Positions 23,873-33,747 are shown, numbered from the stretch's first letter. The stretch is 64,000 bases of DNA from Streptomyces sp. 6-11-2 (GCF_006540305.1 NZ_BJOR01000001.1:6696001-6760000), one strand, 5' to 3'. Made by a program: numbers and translations. Notes: generated by a model from the sequence alone, not told the origin.

Positions 23873-25267
23873 ATGGATCCCGTCCGCGCCCTCCAGGACG
23901 CCAGCCCCACTCCGTTCTGGCTGGAGGACCCCGGCCGCCCGCAGGCCGTATCGGCCCTCGTCGCCGACACCCGCTGCGATCTGCTCGTGGTCGGCGGCGG
24001 CTACAGCGGCCTGTGGACCGCTCTGATCGCCAAGGAACGCGATCCCTCTCGCGACGTCGTCCTGATCGAGGGGGAGGAGATCGGCTGGGCCGCTTCCGGC
24101 CGCAACGGCGGCTTCTGCGAGTCCAGCCTCACCCACGGTCTGAGCAACGGCCTCGACCGCTGGCCCGACGAGCTCGCCGACCTGGAGCGGCTCGGCATGC
24201 GGAACCTCCAGGCGATCGAGGACACGATCACGAGGTACGGCATCGACTGCGACTGGCGGCGCACCGGCTCGCTCAACGTGGCGACCGAGCCGTACCAGGT
24301 CGACGACCTGCACGAGTTCGCCGCGCTCGCCGCCCGCCACGGCTCCGAGCAGACGGTGCTGGACGCCGACCAGGTCCGCGCCGAGATCGACTCACCGACC
24401 TTCCTGGGGGCGCTCTGGGACAAGGACGGCACGGCGATGGTCAACCCCGCCCGTCTCGCGTGGGGCCTCAAGCAGGCCTGTCTGGACCTCGGCGTACGCA
24501 TCCACGAGCACACCTGGGCCACTGCCATCGAGGAGGCCGGCTCGGGAATCGCGGTGCGGACCCCGTACGGCCGCGTCCTCGCGGACCGGGTCGCCCTCGC
24601 GACCAACGCCTTCCCCTCCCTGGTCAAGCGGCACCGCCTCTACACCGTCCCCGTGTACGACTACGCGCTGATGACCGAGCCGCTGACGGACGGACAACTC
24701 GCCTCCGTCGGCTGGCACAACCGCCAAGGATTCTCCGACGCCGCCAACCAGTTCCACTACGTGCGGCTGTCCGCCGACAACCGCATCCTGTGGGGCGGCT
24801 ACGACGCCGTCTACCACTACCGGGGGCGGGTGCGCGCCGAGCACGACACGCGGCCGGAGACGTTCGCCACCCTGGCCCGGCATTTCTTCCGGACCTTCCC
24901 GCAGTTGGAGGGGCTGAGCTTCACCCACGCCTGGGGCGGCGCGATCGACACCTGCACCCGCTTCTGCGCGTTCTTCGACACCACTCACCGGGGCCGGGTC
25001 GCCCATACGGCCGGATTCACGGGCCTCGGCGTGGGAGCGACCCGCTTCGCCGCCGAGGTGATGCTCGACCTGCTGGCCGGCGAGCGCACCGAGCTCACCC
25101 AACTGGAGATGGTGCGGCGCAAACCCCTTCCGTTCCCGCCGGAACCGGTCCGCTGGGCCGGGATCCAGGCCACCAGATGGTCCCTCGCCCGCGCGGACGA
25201 GAACTCCGGCCGACGCAACCTGTGGCTCAGGACCCTCGACCGGCTCGGCCTCGGCTTCGATTCCTGA
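23873..25267 (+). CDS. FAD-dependent amine/amino-acid oxidoreductase (DAO family, PuuB-like)
   Basis: A 464-residue protein from an ATG preceded by AAGGAG. LLVVGGGYSGLWTALIAKER is the FAD Rossmann motif, and IGWAASGRNGGFCESSLTHG is the GASGRNGG signature of the DAO/gamma-glutamylputrescine oxidase group. YDYALMTEPLTDGQLASVGW and a C-terminal HTAGFTGLGVGATRFAAEVM (second FAD contact) follow. It catalyses flavin-linked oxidation of an amine or amino acid. Its control by the same operator as the APC permease suggests an uptake-and-oxidation pair, for instance for polyamines or derivatives. No gamma-glutamylputrescine synthetase is present here, so the classical Puu pathway is not demonstrated. 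Confidence 0.88.
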   Translation: MDPVRALQDASPTPFWLEDPGRPQAVSALVADTRCDLLVVGGGYSGLWTALIAKERDPSRDVVLIEGEEIGWAASGRNGGFCESSLTHGLSNGLDRWPDELADLERLGMRNLQAIEDTITRYGIDCDWRRTGSLNVATEPYQVDDLHEFAALAARHGSEQTVLDADQVRAEIDSPTFLGALWDKDGTAMVNPARLAWGLKQACLDLGVRIHEHTWATAIEEAGSGIAVRTPYGRVLADRVALATNAFPSLVKRHRLYTVPVYDYALMTEPLTDGQLASVGWHNRQGFSDAANQFHYVRLSADNRILWGGYDAVYHYRGRVRAEHDTRPETFATLARHFFRTFPQLEGLSFTHAWGGAIDTCTRFCAFFDTTHRGRVAHTAGFTGLGVGATRFAAEVMLDLLAGERTELTQLEMVRRKPLPFPPEPVRWAGIQATRWSLARADENSGRRNLWLRTLDRLGLGFDS

Positions 25268-25292
25268 TGGTCCTGATGGGTACGTCTATCGG

Positions 25293-25364
25293 TCAGGCGG
25301 CCATGTCGCCACCGGTGGCGGCGAGGAACGCGGCGCCGAGCACGGGTCCGATGCCGGGCATGGT
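25293..25364 (-). pseudogene. IS110-family transposase fragment
   Basis: The minus strand encodes TMPGIGPVLGAAFLAATGGD, the strongly conserved Transposase_20 (IS116/IS110/IS902) segment. It ends at a stop after DMAA. The upstream transposase sequence appears in other frames only as scraps (around 25380-25450), so this is a small frameshifted relic. The rest of 25365-25775 shows nothing convincing. Confidence 0.65.
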
Positions 25365-25775
25365 GTTCCGGCCCTCGGCGGCTGGACGGCCGTGGCGGTG
25401 AGCTGGTCGGCTGGAACAGCTCGTGGTCAAGGCCCGTCTCCTCCGCCATCGCGCGATTGTCCGTGTGGGCTCGGGCCGGGGCCGACCGTCACTGGAAACC
25501 TCCGAGGACGCCCTCGGCTTCAGCCGGGGGATGAGTCGGACTCCTGCGGAGCAGGGCAGGGAACGGGGTTTCGCCCAAAAGGCGAAAGTCCGCCCAGATG
25601 GTTGGGTAGGCTGAGGGCCGTGCGTCGCGAGAGCCAAGCACGCGCAACTCCTTTGTCTTGATGGGCAACCGGGCAGGTTCCGTCCCGGCTGGTGCTGAGA
25701 GCGTCAGACTCGTTCGCTTGCTGAGCGAATGAGCTGCTTGAGCCAGGAATCCCCCTGCTTCGGCTGGGGGAGGGT

Positions 25776-26768
25776 TCAAAACCATCCGTTGCGCTGGGCC
25801 TGCAGAGCCAGCTGGAAGCGGTTCGCGGCGCCCAGCCGGGCCATCAGGACCTGCAGGCGGCGGAACAGCGTGCGGCGGCTGATTCCCAGTTCGCGGGCGA
25901 TGACGTCGTCGCTCGTGCCGCTGGCCAGGAGCCACAGCAGACGGCGGTCGGCGGGCGGCGGACCACCGGGGCGGGTCGTGCCGCCGTGGAAGGGGAGAGC
26001 CTGCTGCCACGACTGCTCGAACAGCGCGATGAGGGCGGAGAGCAGACCGCACGGCTGTACGACCAGCATGGTGTTGTGCACGTCGACCTCTTTGATCGAC
26101 AGTGACACCAGAGCGTACGCCTCGTCGATGATCAGGAGTTTGACGGGGACGGACGGCAGCACTCTGGCCTGCTCACCGGCGTTGATACACGGTTCGATGA
26201 CTTGTTTGAGGTGGTCCGGGCGTTCCAGCGACTCGCGGGAGTACACGACGCGTTGCGTGACCCCGCGGGCCAGCGTGGCCAGTGCGTCGTCGGTGGCATT
26301 GGCCACAGGGAAGTAGGGGGGCGACTCGAACTGCCGGATCTGGTGGCGGGCGCTGGCCCAGGCTTGGCGCATCCTGGGGCCGATGGCGTCGCCGGTGACG
26401 ATCTCGACGAGGTGGTCGTTGTGTGCCGCGAGCCGGTGGCGCCGGAACGAATCGAAGGCGCCCGCGACCGCGAGGCGGGATTTCTCGACCTCGGCCGCAC
26501 GGCGCCGGGCGAGGACCTCGAGACCGGCCGCCGGAACCACCGGCGCCACTACGTCCTCGTCCCTCTCGGCGGCACCGGCCAGACCGGCGTCGACGAGCTC
26601 GCCGTACGCCGTGGCCAGGCTCGGGCTGTCCAGACCGGCCGCGGCGGCGATCTCGCTCAGCGGCGCGGGGGCCAGCTCCAGCAGGGTGAGATAGACCCGG
26701 GCCGCCGTCTGGCCGATGCCCAGGAGCCGCAGTGCATCGCCGAGACTCGCGTTCGTCATGACTCGCAT
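25776..26768 (-). CDS. Transcriptional regulator with TrmB-like N terminus and LuxR-type C-terminal helix-turn-helix
   Basis: About 330 residues; the start is ATG 26768 (MRVMTNASLG) or ATG 26759. Residues about 10-65 (LRLLGIGQTAARVYLTLLEL, LSEIAAAAGLDSPSLATAYG) form a TrmB-like winged helix. The middle has a ligand-domain-like region with VVYSRESLERPDHLKQVIEP. The end (LASGTSDDVIARELGISRRT, then LFRRLQVLMARLGA) is a LuxR-type helix-turn-helix. It is divergent from the aminopeptidase P gene, and a second protein of the same design lies at 28587-29615. These regulators control neighbouring genes in Streptomyces, but the signal is unknown. Confidence 0.85.
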   Translation of the reverse strand: MRVMTNASLGDALRLLGIGQTAARVYLTLLELAPAPLSEIAAAAGLDSPSLATAYGELVDAGLAGAAERDEDVVAPVVPAAGLEVLARRRAAEVEKSRLAVAGAFDSFRRHRLAAHNDHLVEIVTGDAIGPRMRQAWASARHQIRQFESPPYFPVANATDDALATLARGVTQRVVYSRESLERPDHLKQVIEPCINAGEQARVLPSVPVKLLIIDEAYALVSLSIKEVDVHNTMLVVQPCGLLSALIALFEQSWQQALPFHGGTTRPGGPPPADRRLLWLLASGTSDDVIARELGISRRTLFRRLQVLMARLGAANRFQLALQAQRNGWF

Positions 26769-26804
26769 TATCGACGGCCGCGGCAGGCCCGGCGTGGCCG
26801 ATCT

Positions 26805-26817
26805 GTGCCAGTGGCAC
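26805..26817. promoter_or_regulatory. Palindrome in the regulator/pepP intergenic region
   Basis: GTGCCA-g-TGGCAC is a perfect 13-bp inverted repeat in the 136-bp gap between the divergent regulator and aminopeptidase P genes. A candidate operator by position only. Confidence 0.45.
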
Positions 26818-26904
26818 CACTGCGCACCATGCGCGGGCATCGCGGGATACCGTCGCCGAGCCGTCGGCATGTGGCGGCGCGCGACTCCCAGGAAGGCGGA
26901 CGCA

Positions 26905-28317
26905 GTGGCGAAAGGCCGCAAGAACGGTTTGTACTCAGAGATCTCCGAGGAACTGTCCGCGTTGATGCGGACGGGGTGGGCGGACACCGAACGACACGAA
27001 CTGACGCTCAACGAGCAGGCCCCGTACGCGGCCGCGCGCCGGGCCGCGCTCTCCGCGCGATTCCCGGGCGAACGGCTCGTGATCCCTTCGGGGAACCTCA
27101 AGGTCCGTTCGAACGACGACACCTACCCGTTCCGGCCGTACTCGGGCTACGTACACATGACCGGCGACCAGGCCCGGGACGGTGCCCTTGTCCTCGAACC
27201 CCGTGCGGACGGCGGCCACGACGTCTACTGCTACCAACTCCCGCGGGACAGCAGGGACGACAACGAGTTCTGGACCGGTGCCACAGCAGAGCTGTGGATG
27301 GGCCGGCGACGCTCCCTCGCCGAGGCGGAGCGCGTGCTCGGCCTGCCGTGCCGGGACGTCCGCACGGCGGCCGGCGACCTGGCAGCCGCCTCCGGCGCAC
27401 CGACGCGCATCGTCCGCGGTATCGACCCGTCCCTGGAGGCCGCCGTCGCCACCGAGGCGGAGCGCGACGAGGAGCTGGAAGAGGCCCTCAGCGATCTGCG
27501 TGTCGTGAAGGACGAGTGGGAGATCAAGGAGATCCGCTCGGCCGTGGACTCCACGGTGCGCGGATTCACGGACGTCGTCAGTGAGCTGTCGCGGGCGATC
27601 GCCTCGTCCGAGCGGTGGATCGAGGGCACCTTCTTCCGCCGCGCCCGCCTTGAGGGCAACGCCGTCGGCTACGGCACGATCTGCGCAGCGGGCGAGCACG
27701 CCACGATCATGCACTGGACCGACAACGACGGACCGGTGCGCCCCGGGGAGTTGCTCCTGCTCGACGCGGGCGTGGAGTCGCGCACCCTGTACACCGCCGA
27801 CGTCACGCGCACCCTGCCGATCGGCGGCACCTTCACCCCCGTCCAGCGCAGGGTCTACGACGCGGTGTACGAGGCCCAGGAGGCGGGCATGGCGGCCGTC
27901 AAGCCGGGCGCCGCGTATCGGGACTTTCATGAGGCGGCCCAGCGTTCCCTGGCGGCGCGGCTGGTCGAGTGGGGTTTCATCGAAGGGCCTGCCGACCGCG
28001 CGTACGAGCTGGGCCTCCAGCGCCGTTTCACGATGGCCGGCACCGGTCACATGCTCGGCCTGGACGTCCACGACTGCGCGCGGGCCCGGACCGAGGAGTA
28101 CGTCGACGGCGTACTGGAGCCGGGCATGGTGCTCACCGTCGAGCCCGGCCTGTACTTCCAGCCGGACGATCTGACCGTCCCTCAGGAGTGGCGCGGCATC
28201 GGCGTACGCATTGAGGACGACCTGCTCGTCACCGCCGATGGTCACGAGAACCTGTCGGCGGGCCTGCCGCGGTCTGCTGATGAGGTCGAGGCGTGGATGG
28301 CCCGTTTCGCGGGCTGA
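26905..28317 (+). CDS. pepP: Xaa-Pro aminopeptidase (aminopeptidase P, M24B)
   Basis: The start is the GTG at 26905 (MAKGRKNGLYSEISEELSAL) behind GGAAGGCGGA. It matches the usual N terminus of Streptomyces aminopeptidase P; an ATG 12 codons upstream is an alternative. The N-terminal domain (residues 1-225) is followed by the pita-bread fold. The five metal ligands are LLLLDAGVES (Asp), LYTADVTRTLP (Asp), GTGHMLGLDVHD (His), VLTVEPGLYF (Glu) and IGVRIEDDLLV (Glu). It is a cytoplasmic dimanganese enzyme that removes the N-terminal residue before proline. Its placement between two sister regulators and near a secreted subtilase suggests a peptide-utilisation theme. Confidence 0.93.
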   Translation: MAKGRKNGLYSEISEELSALMRTGWADTERHELTLNEQAPYAAARRAALSARFPGERLVIPSGNLKVRSNDDTYPFRPYSGYVHMTGDQARDGALVLEPRADGGHDVYCYQLPRDSRDDNEFWTGATAELWMGRRRSLAEAERVLGLPCRDVRTAAGDLAAASGAPTRIVRGIDPSLEAAVATEAERDEELEEALSDLRVVKDEWEIKEIRSAVDSTVRGFTDVVSELSRAIASSERWIEGTFFRRARLEGNAVGYGTICAAGEHATIMHWTDNDGPVRPGELLLLDAGVESRTLYTADVTRTLPIGGTFTPVQRRVYDAVYEAQEAGMAAVKPGAAYRDFHEAAQRSLAARLVEWGFIEGPADRAYELGLQRRFTMAGTGHMLGLDVHDCARARTEEYVDGVLEPGMVLTVEPGLYFQPDDLTVPQEWRGIGVRIEDDLLVTADGHENLSAGLPRSADEVEAWMARFAG

Positions 28318-28586
28318 GCACATCGAGAACCGGGCCCAAGGCCGGGCCGCCCTCCGGCGAGCCTGGTGAGGGTGAACACCACGGGACGCCGGCGTCCAGC
28401 TCCTGGCTGAGGAAGTAGAGGGTGCGGGCGAGGTTCGCGGCGTCGGTTGTCCCGGGTGGGGTGAAGGCATGGCAAACAGCCGATGGCGACATCCTGACAG
28501 CGGGATAGGGTTCGGCCGACAAGGATCCGCTCGGTCAGCGCGAGCTGAGCCAGGGCCTGACACCTGGCTGCCCGGGGAGGAGTTGC
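28318..28586. other. Intergenic region upstream of the second TrmB/LuxR-type regulator
   Basis: About 270 bp of non-coding sequence. The GGGGAGGAG ribosome binding site of the downstream gene lies at 28574-28582. No clear terminator or operator was recognised. Confidence 0.4.
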
Positions 28587-29615
28587 ATGCTGCAGGCGCT
28601 GGGATTGGGCCCGGCTGAAGAGGCCATCTACACGACACTGCTGGCCCGCCCGACAGCCTCCGCGCGGGAACTCGCCGGACAGACCGGAATCGAGGAGGGT
28701 GAGGCCGCCCGCATCCTGCTCGACCTGGCGACACGTGGCCTGGTGGCGGTCGCCACCGAGGCCGGGGGCGGGACGCCTGAGTCGGCCGGCTGCGGGGCCG
28801 GCCTCCAGACCGCCCGCTATCGGCTCACACCACCCTCGGTGGCCCTGGCCCCGTTCCTCGTCGAGCAGCGCAACGCGCTGCACCGGGCCGAGACCGCGTT
28901 CTCGATGCTGACCGAGCAGTACCGCAGTACCGCCGCACACCCTGCGGGCAGCGTCGTGGAGGTGGTCGTCGGCGTGGAGCAGGTCGCACACCGGTTCCAC
29001 CAACTGCAGCGCGGCGCCCAGCGGGAGCTGCTTGTCTTCCTCGTCGGCGTACCCATCGCGGTGCCGCGCGAGGACGCCGACATGTCGGAGAACTCCGCAC
29101 TGGACCGCGGAGTCGACTTCCGGGTCGTGGCTGCCAGGAACTATCTCGACGGTCACGACGTGGCACGGGACATGCGGGCGGCCATCCTGGCGGGCCTGGA
29201 GCTTCGCCTGGCCGACTCGCTGCCGCTGAAGATGGTCGTCTCCGACCGAGAGCGTGCCATGGTGCCACTGGACATGGCGGACTCCGGCGGCGAGCCGAGC
29301 GCAATCGTGGTGCACCGCAGCGGCTTGCTGACGGCCCTGGTCCACCTCTTCGAGAGGGAATGGGCCCAGGCCAGGCCGCTGTACACCACCACCACGGGTG
29401 TGCGCGCGGAGTCGGCAGCCGATCAGCAGCCGACCGAGGGGGAACTGGAAGTCCTCGCTCTGCTGCTGGCAGGGTTCTCCGACCGGCGAGCGGCCTCCCA
29501 ACTCGGCGTTTCCATACGCACCGTGGAGCGGCGGACACGCCGTCTGATGGACCTTGCCGGTGCGGATTCGCGCCTGCAACTCGGGTGGCACGCCGCACGA
29601 GCGGGCTGGCTTTGA
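28587..29615 (+). CDS. Transcriptional regulator, paralogue of 25776-26768 (TrmB-like plus LuxR-type helix-turn-helix)
   Basis: A 342-residue protein from an ATG behind GGGGAGGAG. The N terminus MLQALGLGPAEEAIYTTLLA and SARELAGQTGIEEGEAARIL mirror the TrmB-like part of the other regulator. The middle has VVEVVVGVEQVAHRFHQLQR and a PLDMADSGGEPSAIVVHRSG stretch. The C terminus (LAGFSDRRAASQLGVSIRTV, then ERRTRRLMDLAGADSR) is a LuxR-type helix-turn-helix. It lies 435 bp upstream of the subtilase gene in the same orientation. The domain order is the same as its paralogue, but identity is modest, so this is an old duplication or two related acquisitions. Confidence 0.85.
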   Translation: MLQALGLGPAEEAIYTTLLARPTASARELAGQTGIEEGEAARILLDLATRGLVAVATEAGGGTPESAGCGAGLQTARYRLTPPSVALAPFLVEQRNALHRAETAFSMLTEQYRSTAAHPAGSVVEVVVGVEQVAHRFHQLQRGAQRELLVFLVGVPIAVPREDADMSENSALDRGVDFRVVAARNYLDGHDVARDMRAAILAGLELRLADSLPLKMVVSDRERAMVPLDMADSGGEPSAIVVHRSGLLTALVHLFEREWAQARPLYTTTTGVRAESAADQQPTEGELEVLALLLAGFSDRRAASQLGVSIRTVERRTRRLMDLAGADSRLQLGWHAARAGWL

Positions 29616-30050
29616 CCTACTCCTCGGCCTGAGGGCCGGGGAGTTGCCGTCTGCTGGTGATCCGCCTGCGAGGGTGGCTGCCAACTCCTGGCGGGTTCCT
29701 GCTCCACCGCCGACGGATCCGCGATCCAGGTTGAAGGCATCTACCGGATGCGGCGGCGCGCGCACCCACGCGACAGGTACCTGACCGCATTGCGCAGCTC
29801 GCTCATGAGCGGCCGGGTCGGTTCCCGGGTCCCCCCTCGGCGAGATCATCTCGGTGAGCGTCAGTCCGCAGAGGCATTCCCCACCTGCCGGACCCGAAGC
29901 CCCATCAAGCCGACGAACCAGTCGACGTGACCGCATGACGGAAAACCGACACGCGGGAAACCCGTCACGCGCGGCATGCCTACGCGATCCGTATGTCTGC
30001 CAGGCTGCACCCGCAGCATGGCATGTTCACGGCGTCAAGTAGGGAGACTC
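29616..30050. other. Non-coding region before the subtilase gene
   Basis: 435 bp without a supported gene. It presumably contains the subtilase promoter, but no clear -35/-10 pair was seen. The ribosome binding site AGGGA lies at 30041-30045. Confidence 0.4.
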
Positions 30051-33000
30051 ATGCCCCCCAAAACGCGTATAGCCTTGGGCGCGGCAATCGCCGCCGTCCT
30101 GGCCGTCACCGCGGTAGCGCCTTCCGGGGCGGCGGATGCGCCGCCTGACGGTGCCTCGGGGAAGAGGCCCGTCATCGGCAGCGAGACCGCAGCAACGGGC
30201 GGCAAGCAGGTGCCGGTCACACTCATCACCGGCGACAAGGTACTGGTGACCACGGACACGTCGGGCCACAGTTCGGCGGCCGTGCTGCCGCGCGACGACG
30301 GTACGCAGCCGATCGTCCAGACCTACCAGATGGGCAAGGACCTCTACGTCTACCCGGAGGAGGCCTCCCAGGCGATCGCCGAGGGCAAGGTCGACGAGCA
30401 GCTGTTCAACGTCACTGGGCTCATCCGCCAGGGATACGACGACACACACACCGACACGCTGCCGCTCATCGCCACCTACCGGAACGGTGTGAACGTTGCC
30501 GACAGCGCACCGGCGGCTCCTCGCGGGGCCGAGCGGGGCCTGAGCCTTCCGGCCGTGGACGGCGTCGCGCTCAAGGCCGGCAAGGCCACTGCCGTCACCT
30601 TCTGGCAGGACGTCACCAACGCCCGCTCACGTTCTGCCTCCACGCTGAAGAAGCTCTGGCTCGACGGCAAGGTCGAGACCACGCTGGACCGGTCCACCAC
30701 GCAGGTGCACGCGCCGGAGGCCTGGGCAGCCGGCTACGACGGCAAGGGCACCAAGGTCGCCGTGCTGGACACGGGCGTGGACGCCGAGCACCCCGACCTG
30801 GTGAGCCGGGTTGCCGCGTCCCGGAACTTCACGGACTCCAAGACCACCGACGACCGGGTGGGCCACGGCACCCACACCGCCTCCACGGTCGGAGGGTCCG
30901 GAGCGGCCAGTGACGGCCGCAAGAAGGGCGTCGCCCCCGGCACCTCCCTGCTCATCGGCAAGGTGCTCAACGACCAGGGCTACGGCCAGGACTCCTGGAT
31001 CATCGCGGGTATGCAGTGGGCCGTCGACCAGCAGGCCGACGTCGTTTCCATGAGCCTGGGCAACCCCACGATCGGCGACTGCACAGACCCGATGGCCCAG
31101 GCCACGAAGCAGCTCTCGCAGAACACCCACACCCTGTTCGTCGTCGCCGCCGGCAACTCCGGCCCGGGCGCCGAGACCGTCTCCTCGCCCGGGTGCGTGC
31201 CCGGCGTGCTGACCGTGGGCGCCGTCGACCGCGACGACACCACCGCGCAGTTCTCCAGCCGCGGTCCGGTGGCCGTCACCCACACCCTCAAGCCCGAGAT
31301 CGCCGCCCCCGGCGTCGACATCTCGGCGGCCAGTGCGGGCGGCCGCGGCGTCTATGCCTACCGGACGATGTCCGGCACCTCCATGGCCACCCCGCATGTC
31401 GCGGGCGCTGCGGCCATCGTCCGCCAGGCGCACCCGGACTGGACCGCGCAGCAGATCAAGGCAGCCCTGGTCTCCTCCGCCCGCACCGGCGGCAAGGTCG
31501 CCGGCGCCGACCAGACCGGCGGCGGGGTGCTCGACGTGTTCGGCGCGGTGAACCAGAAGGTGCTTTCCGCGCCCGCCGTCCAGGCCGGCAGCTACAACTG
31601 GCCGCAGGACGCGTCGGACCGCACCACCGTGCAGGTGCCCTTCACCAACACCAGCGACAGCGACCTGACGCTCCATCTGAAGCTCAGCGGTGTGCAGGGC
31701 AACGACGGCAGCGACGTCACCTCCGGAATCATCAAGCCGCAGGAGAACAAGGTGACGGTCCCGGCGGGGGCCACCGCTCAGGTGCCGCTGCAGATCGACC
31801 CCACCGCCCGTCTGAAGCCCGCCCAGTACGGTGCGGTCACCGGCCGGATCCTGGCCACCGGCGGCGATGTGCACGTCTCCGTGCCCGTCACCCTCTACGT
31901 CCAGCCGGAGACGGTCACTCTCCGGGTCAAGGTCGTCGACCGCAACGGCAAGCCCGCGACCGGCTCCTCCTCCCTGGACGTCGCCAGCATCGACTCCGAC
32001 GAGGGCGAGCGCCGCACCAACGCGGGTGCGCCCGAGCAGACCTACCGTGTGCGCCCGGGCGACTACGCCCTCAGCAGCTTTGTGACGACGCCCGACGCGA
32101 GCAACACGCCCGAATCGGTCAGCTACCTCGCGAACCCGCAGCTGCGGATCACCAAGGACACCACCGTTGTCCTCGACGCCCGCCAGGCCCACCGGCTGAG
32201 CCTGCACACCGACCGCCCCTCGACGCTGCGGGGCACCACGTTGAGCTACGCCCGCACGTGGGACGACACCTGGCTGCTCAGCGGAACACTCGCGGCCGAC
32301 GGCGCCGTGCAGAAGTTCTACGCGGACATCGACGGGCGCGCTCAGAAGGGCACCTTCGAGTTCCGGCCCACCTGGCGCGCGACCGGCTCCGAGGACGGCT
32401 CGTCCTACGTCTACAACCTGTCGTTCCCGACCCAGGGCCCGCTGCACTCCGACCAGGCCTACAAGCCGAATGACTCCCGGCTGGCCCAGGTCACCGAGAC
32501 GTGGCATGCCATGGGCAAGGAGGCCGACTACATCGACGCGCTGTTCCTCCGTCCCTCCGGGAGCAGCTCCACCCAGATCCCCGTGAGCCTGTACCAGACG
32601 GTCCACGTGCCTGGTACCCGCACCGCCTACTACACGACCGGCGACGACGCCTGGTACCACGGCGCGATGACCAGCTTCCCGTTCGCCGCGTTCATGAGCG
32701 ACCAGGACCGCACCTACAAGGCCGGACAGCGGAGCACCGAGGAATGGTACGGCGGCCCCCTGCGGCCGGGCGCGGCGCGCGATGCCGACGGCAACCTGAT
32801 GCTGGCCGCCGAGCGGCAGGGCAACCTGTTCGGCATCCAGAACGCGCTCTGGGTCGACGGCTCCGGCGACCACTGGACCTACGGTGGGTCGTTCGGCGAC
32901 ATCGGCAACCTGAAGCTGAAGCGAAACGGCGAAGAGATCGGCCGGCTCGCCTACCCGTACGGCGTGTTCGAGGTGCCGGACGAGGACTCCGCGTACGAGC

Positions 33001-33440
33001 TCACCCAGCACCTGGAGAAGATCTACACCGGGGACCGCAACTGGCTGCGTTCCACCGCTGCCGACACCACCTGGAGCTTCCGCTCCCAACTGGAGCCGGA
33101 CGTCTACTCCCGCGGCCTGCCGCTTCTCCACCCGGCGTACGACCTGCCGGTGGACGGCCTGAACACCCTTCCCGCGCGCAGCGGCATCAAGGTCGGGCTG
33201 TCGGTCGAGGGCCACGCCGGGTACATCCCGGGTGCGATCACGGCGGCCTCGCTGTCCTACTCCTACGACGGCGGCACCACCTGGACCCAGGCGCCGACCG
33301 AGCAGCACGACGGCAAGTGGACGGCCGTCCTCGACCACACCGGCGCCGTCGGTAAGCAGGTCACACTGAAGGTCACCCTCACCGACGCCAACGGCAACGC
33401 GGTCACCCAGACCATCGCCCGCGCCTACGACGTGCGGTAA
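30051..33440 (+). CDS. Secreted S8-family subtilisin-like protease
   Basis: This is a 1129-residue protein. A signal peptide (MPPKTRIALGAAIAAVLAVT, cleavage near APSGAADA) precedes a propeptide to about residue 215. The catalytic domain has the Asp motif AVLDTGVDAEHPDL, the His motif DRVGHGTHTASTVGG, the oxyanion Asn region FVVAAGNSGPG, and the Ser motif MSGTSMATPHVAGAAAIVRQ. About 600 residues of beta-rich C-terminal region follow, with a VPLQIDPTARLKPAQYGAVT segment. It ends near GYIPGAITAASLSYSYDGGT, where a Fn3/Ig-like fold is likely. There is no LPXTG motif, so it should be released. The ATG at 30051 is chosen for its ribosome binding site; the open frame reaches 25 codons further upstream. 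A strong hairpin terminator follows at 33452. Confidence 0.94.
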   Translation: MPPKTRIALGAAIAAVLAVTAVAPSGAADAPPDGASGKRPVIGSETAATGGKQVPVTLITGDKVLVTTDTSGHSSAAVLPRDDGTQPIVQTYQMGKDLYVYPEEASQAIAEGKVDEQLFNVTGLIRQGYDDTHTDTLPLIATYRNGVNVADSAPAAPRGAERGLSLPAVDGVALKAGKATAVTFWQDVTNARSRSASTLKKLWLDGKVETTLDRSTTQVHAPEAWAAGYDGKGTKVAVLDTGVDAEHPDLVSRVAASRNFTDSKTTDDRVGHGTHTASTVGGSGAASDGRKKGVAPGTSLLIGKVLNDQGYGQDSWIIAGMQWAVDQQADVVSMSLGNPTIGDCTDPMAQATKQLSQNTHTLFVVAAGNSGPGAETVSSPGCVPGVLTVGAVDRDDTTAQFSSRGPVAVTHTLKPEIAAPGVDISAASAGGRGVYAYRTMSGTSMATPHVAGAAAIVRQAHPDWTAQQIKAALVSSARTGGKVAGADQTGGGVLDVFGAVNQKVLSAPAVQAGSYNWPQDASDRTTVQVPFTNTSDSDLTLHLKLSGVQGNDGSDVTSGIIKPQENKVTVPAGATAQVPLQIDPTARLKPAQYGAVTGRILATGGDVHVSVPVTLYVQPETVTLRVKVVDRNGKPATGSSSLDVASIDSDEGERRTNAGAPEQTYRVRPGDYALSSFVTTPDASNTPESVSYLANPQLRITKDTTVVLDARQAHRLSLHTDRPSTLRGTTLSYARTWDDTWLLSGTLAADGAVQKFYADIDGRAQKGTFEFRPTWRATGSEDGSSYVYNLSFPTQGPLHSDQAYKPNDSRLAQVTETWHAMGKEADYIDALFLRPSGSSSTQIPVSLYQTVHVPGTRTAYYTTGDDAWYHGAMTSFPFAAFMSDQDRTYKAGQRSTEEWYGGPLRPGAARDADGNLMLAAERQGNLFGIQNALWVDGSGDHWTYGGSFGDIGNLKLKRNGEEIGRLAYPYGVFEVPDEDSAYELTQHLEKIYTGDRNWLRSTAADTTWSFRSQLEPDVYSRGLPLLHPAYDLPVDGLNTLPARSGIKVGLSVEGHAGYIPGAITAASLSYSYDGGTTWTQAPTEQHDGKWTAVLDHTGAVGKQVTLKVTLTDANGNAVTQTIARAYDVR

Positions 33441-33451
33441 CCACACAGTCC

Positions 33452-33489
33452 GGCCGGGCGGTCCCCCGCAACGGGCGGCCCGCCCGGCC
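33452..33489 (+). terminator. Hairpin terminator after the subtilase gene
   Basis: The arms ggccgggcgg (33452-33461) and ccgcccggcc (33480-33489) pair perfectly. The loop holds a further CCCG-CAA-CGGG stem. It starts 12 bp after the stop codon and has no T-run, as is usual in Streptomyces. Confidence 0.8.
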
Positions 33490-33747
33490 TGCCACCTGCT
33501 GCCCCCACCCGTGATCACCAGGGCGCAGTCGAGGTGCAGATCGCTGCAGGTCCGGCAAGCGACAACTTGCCGGCCTGCCCCTGGCCGGCTTCCAACACCC
33601 GGACCCGGTTCCCGGCTGCGCTACCTCTACCTCAGCGGGCAGACCCGCGAGCCCCGGGACGCCGGCCGGCTGCGAGATGAGGTTGGGAACCGTCGTGGGC
33701 AGGCGCCTACGCGTGAGGCCCGGACGGGGATCCGGATTGACGGCCCA

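Noticed and set aside
26935-28734. 599-codon open frame on the minus strand opposite pepP
   Set aside because: Overlaps the complete metal-binding motifs of aminopeptidase P on the plus strand; Arg/Gly-rich composition.
30627-33518. 963-codon open frame on the minus strand
   Set aside because: It is antisense to the subtilase gene, whose catalytic motifs are clear. The frame is a by-product of high GC at third codon positions and has Gly/Val/Arg-rich composition without motifs.
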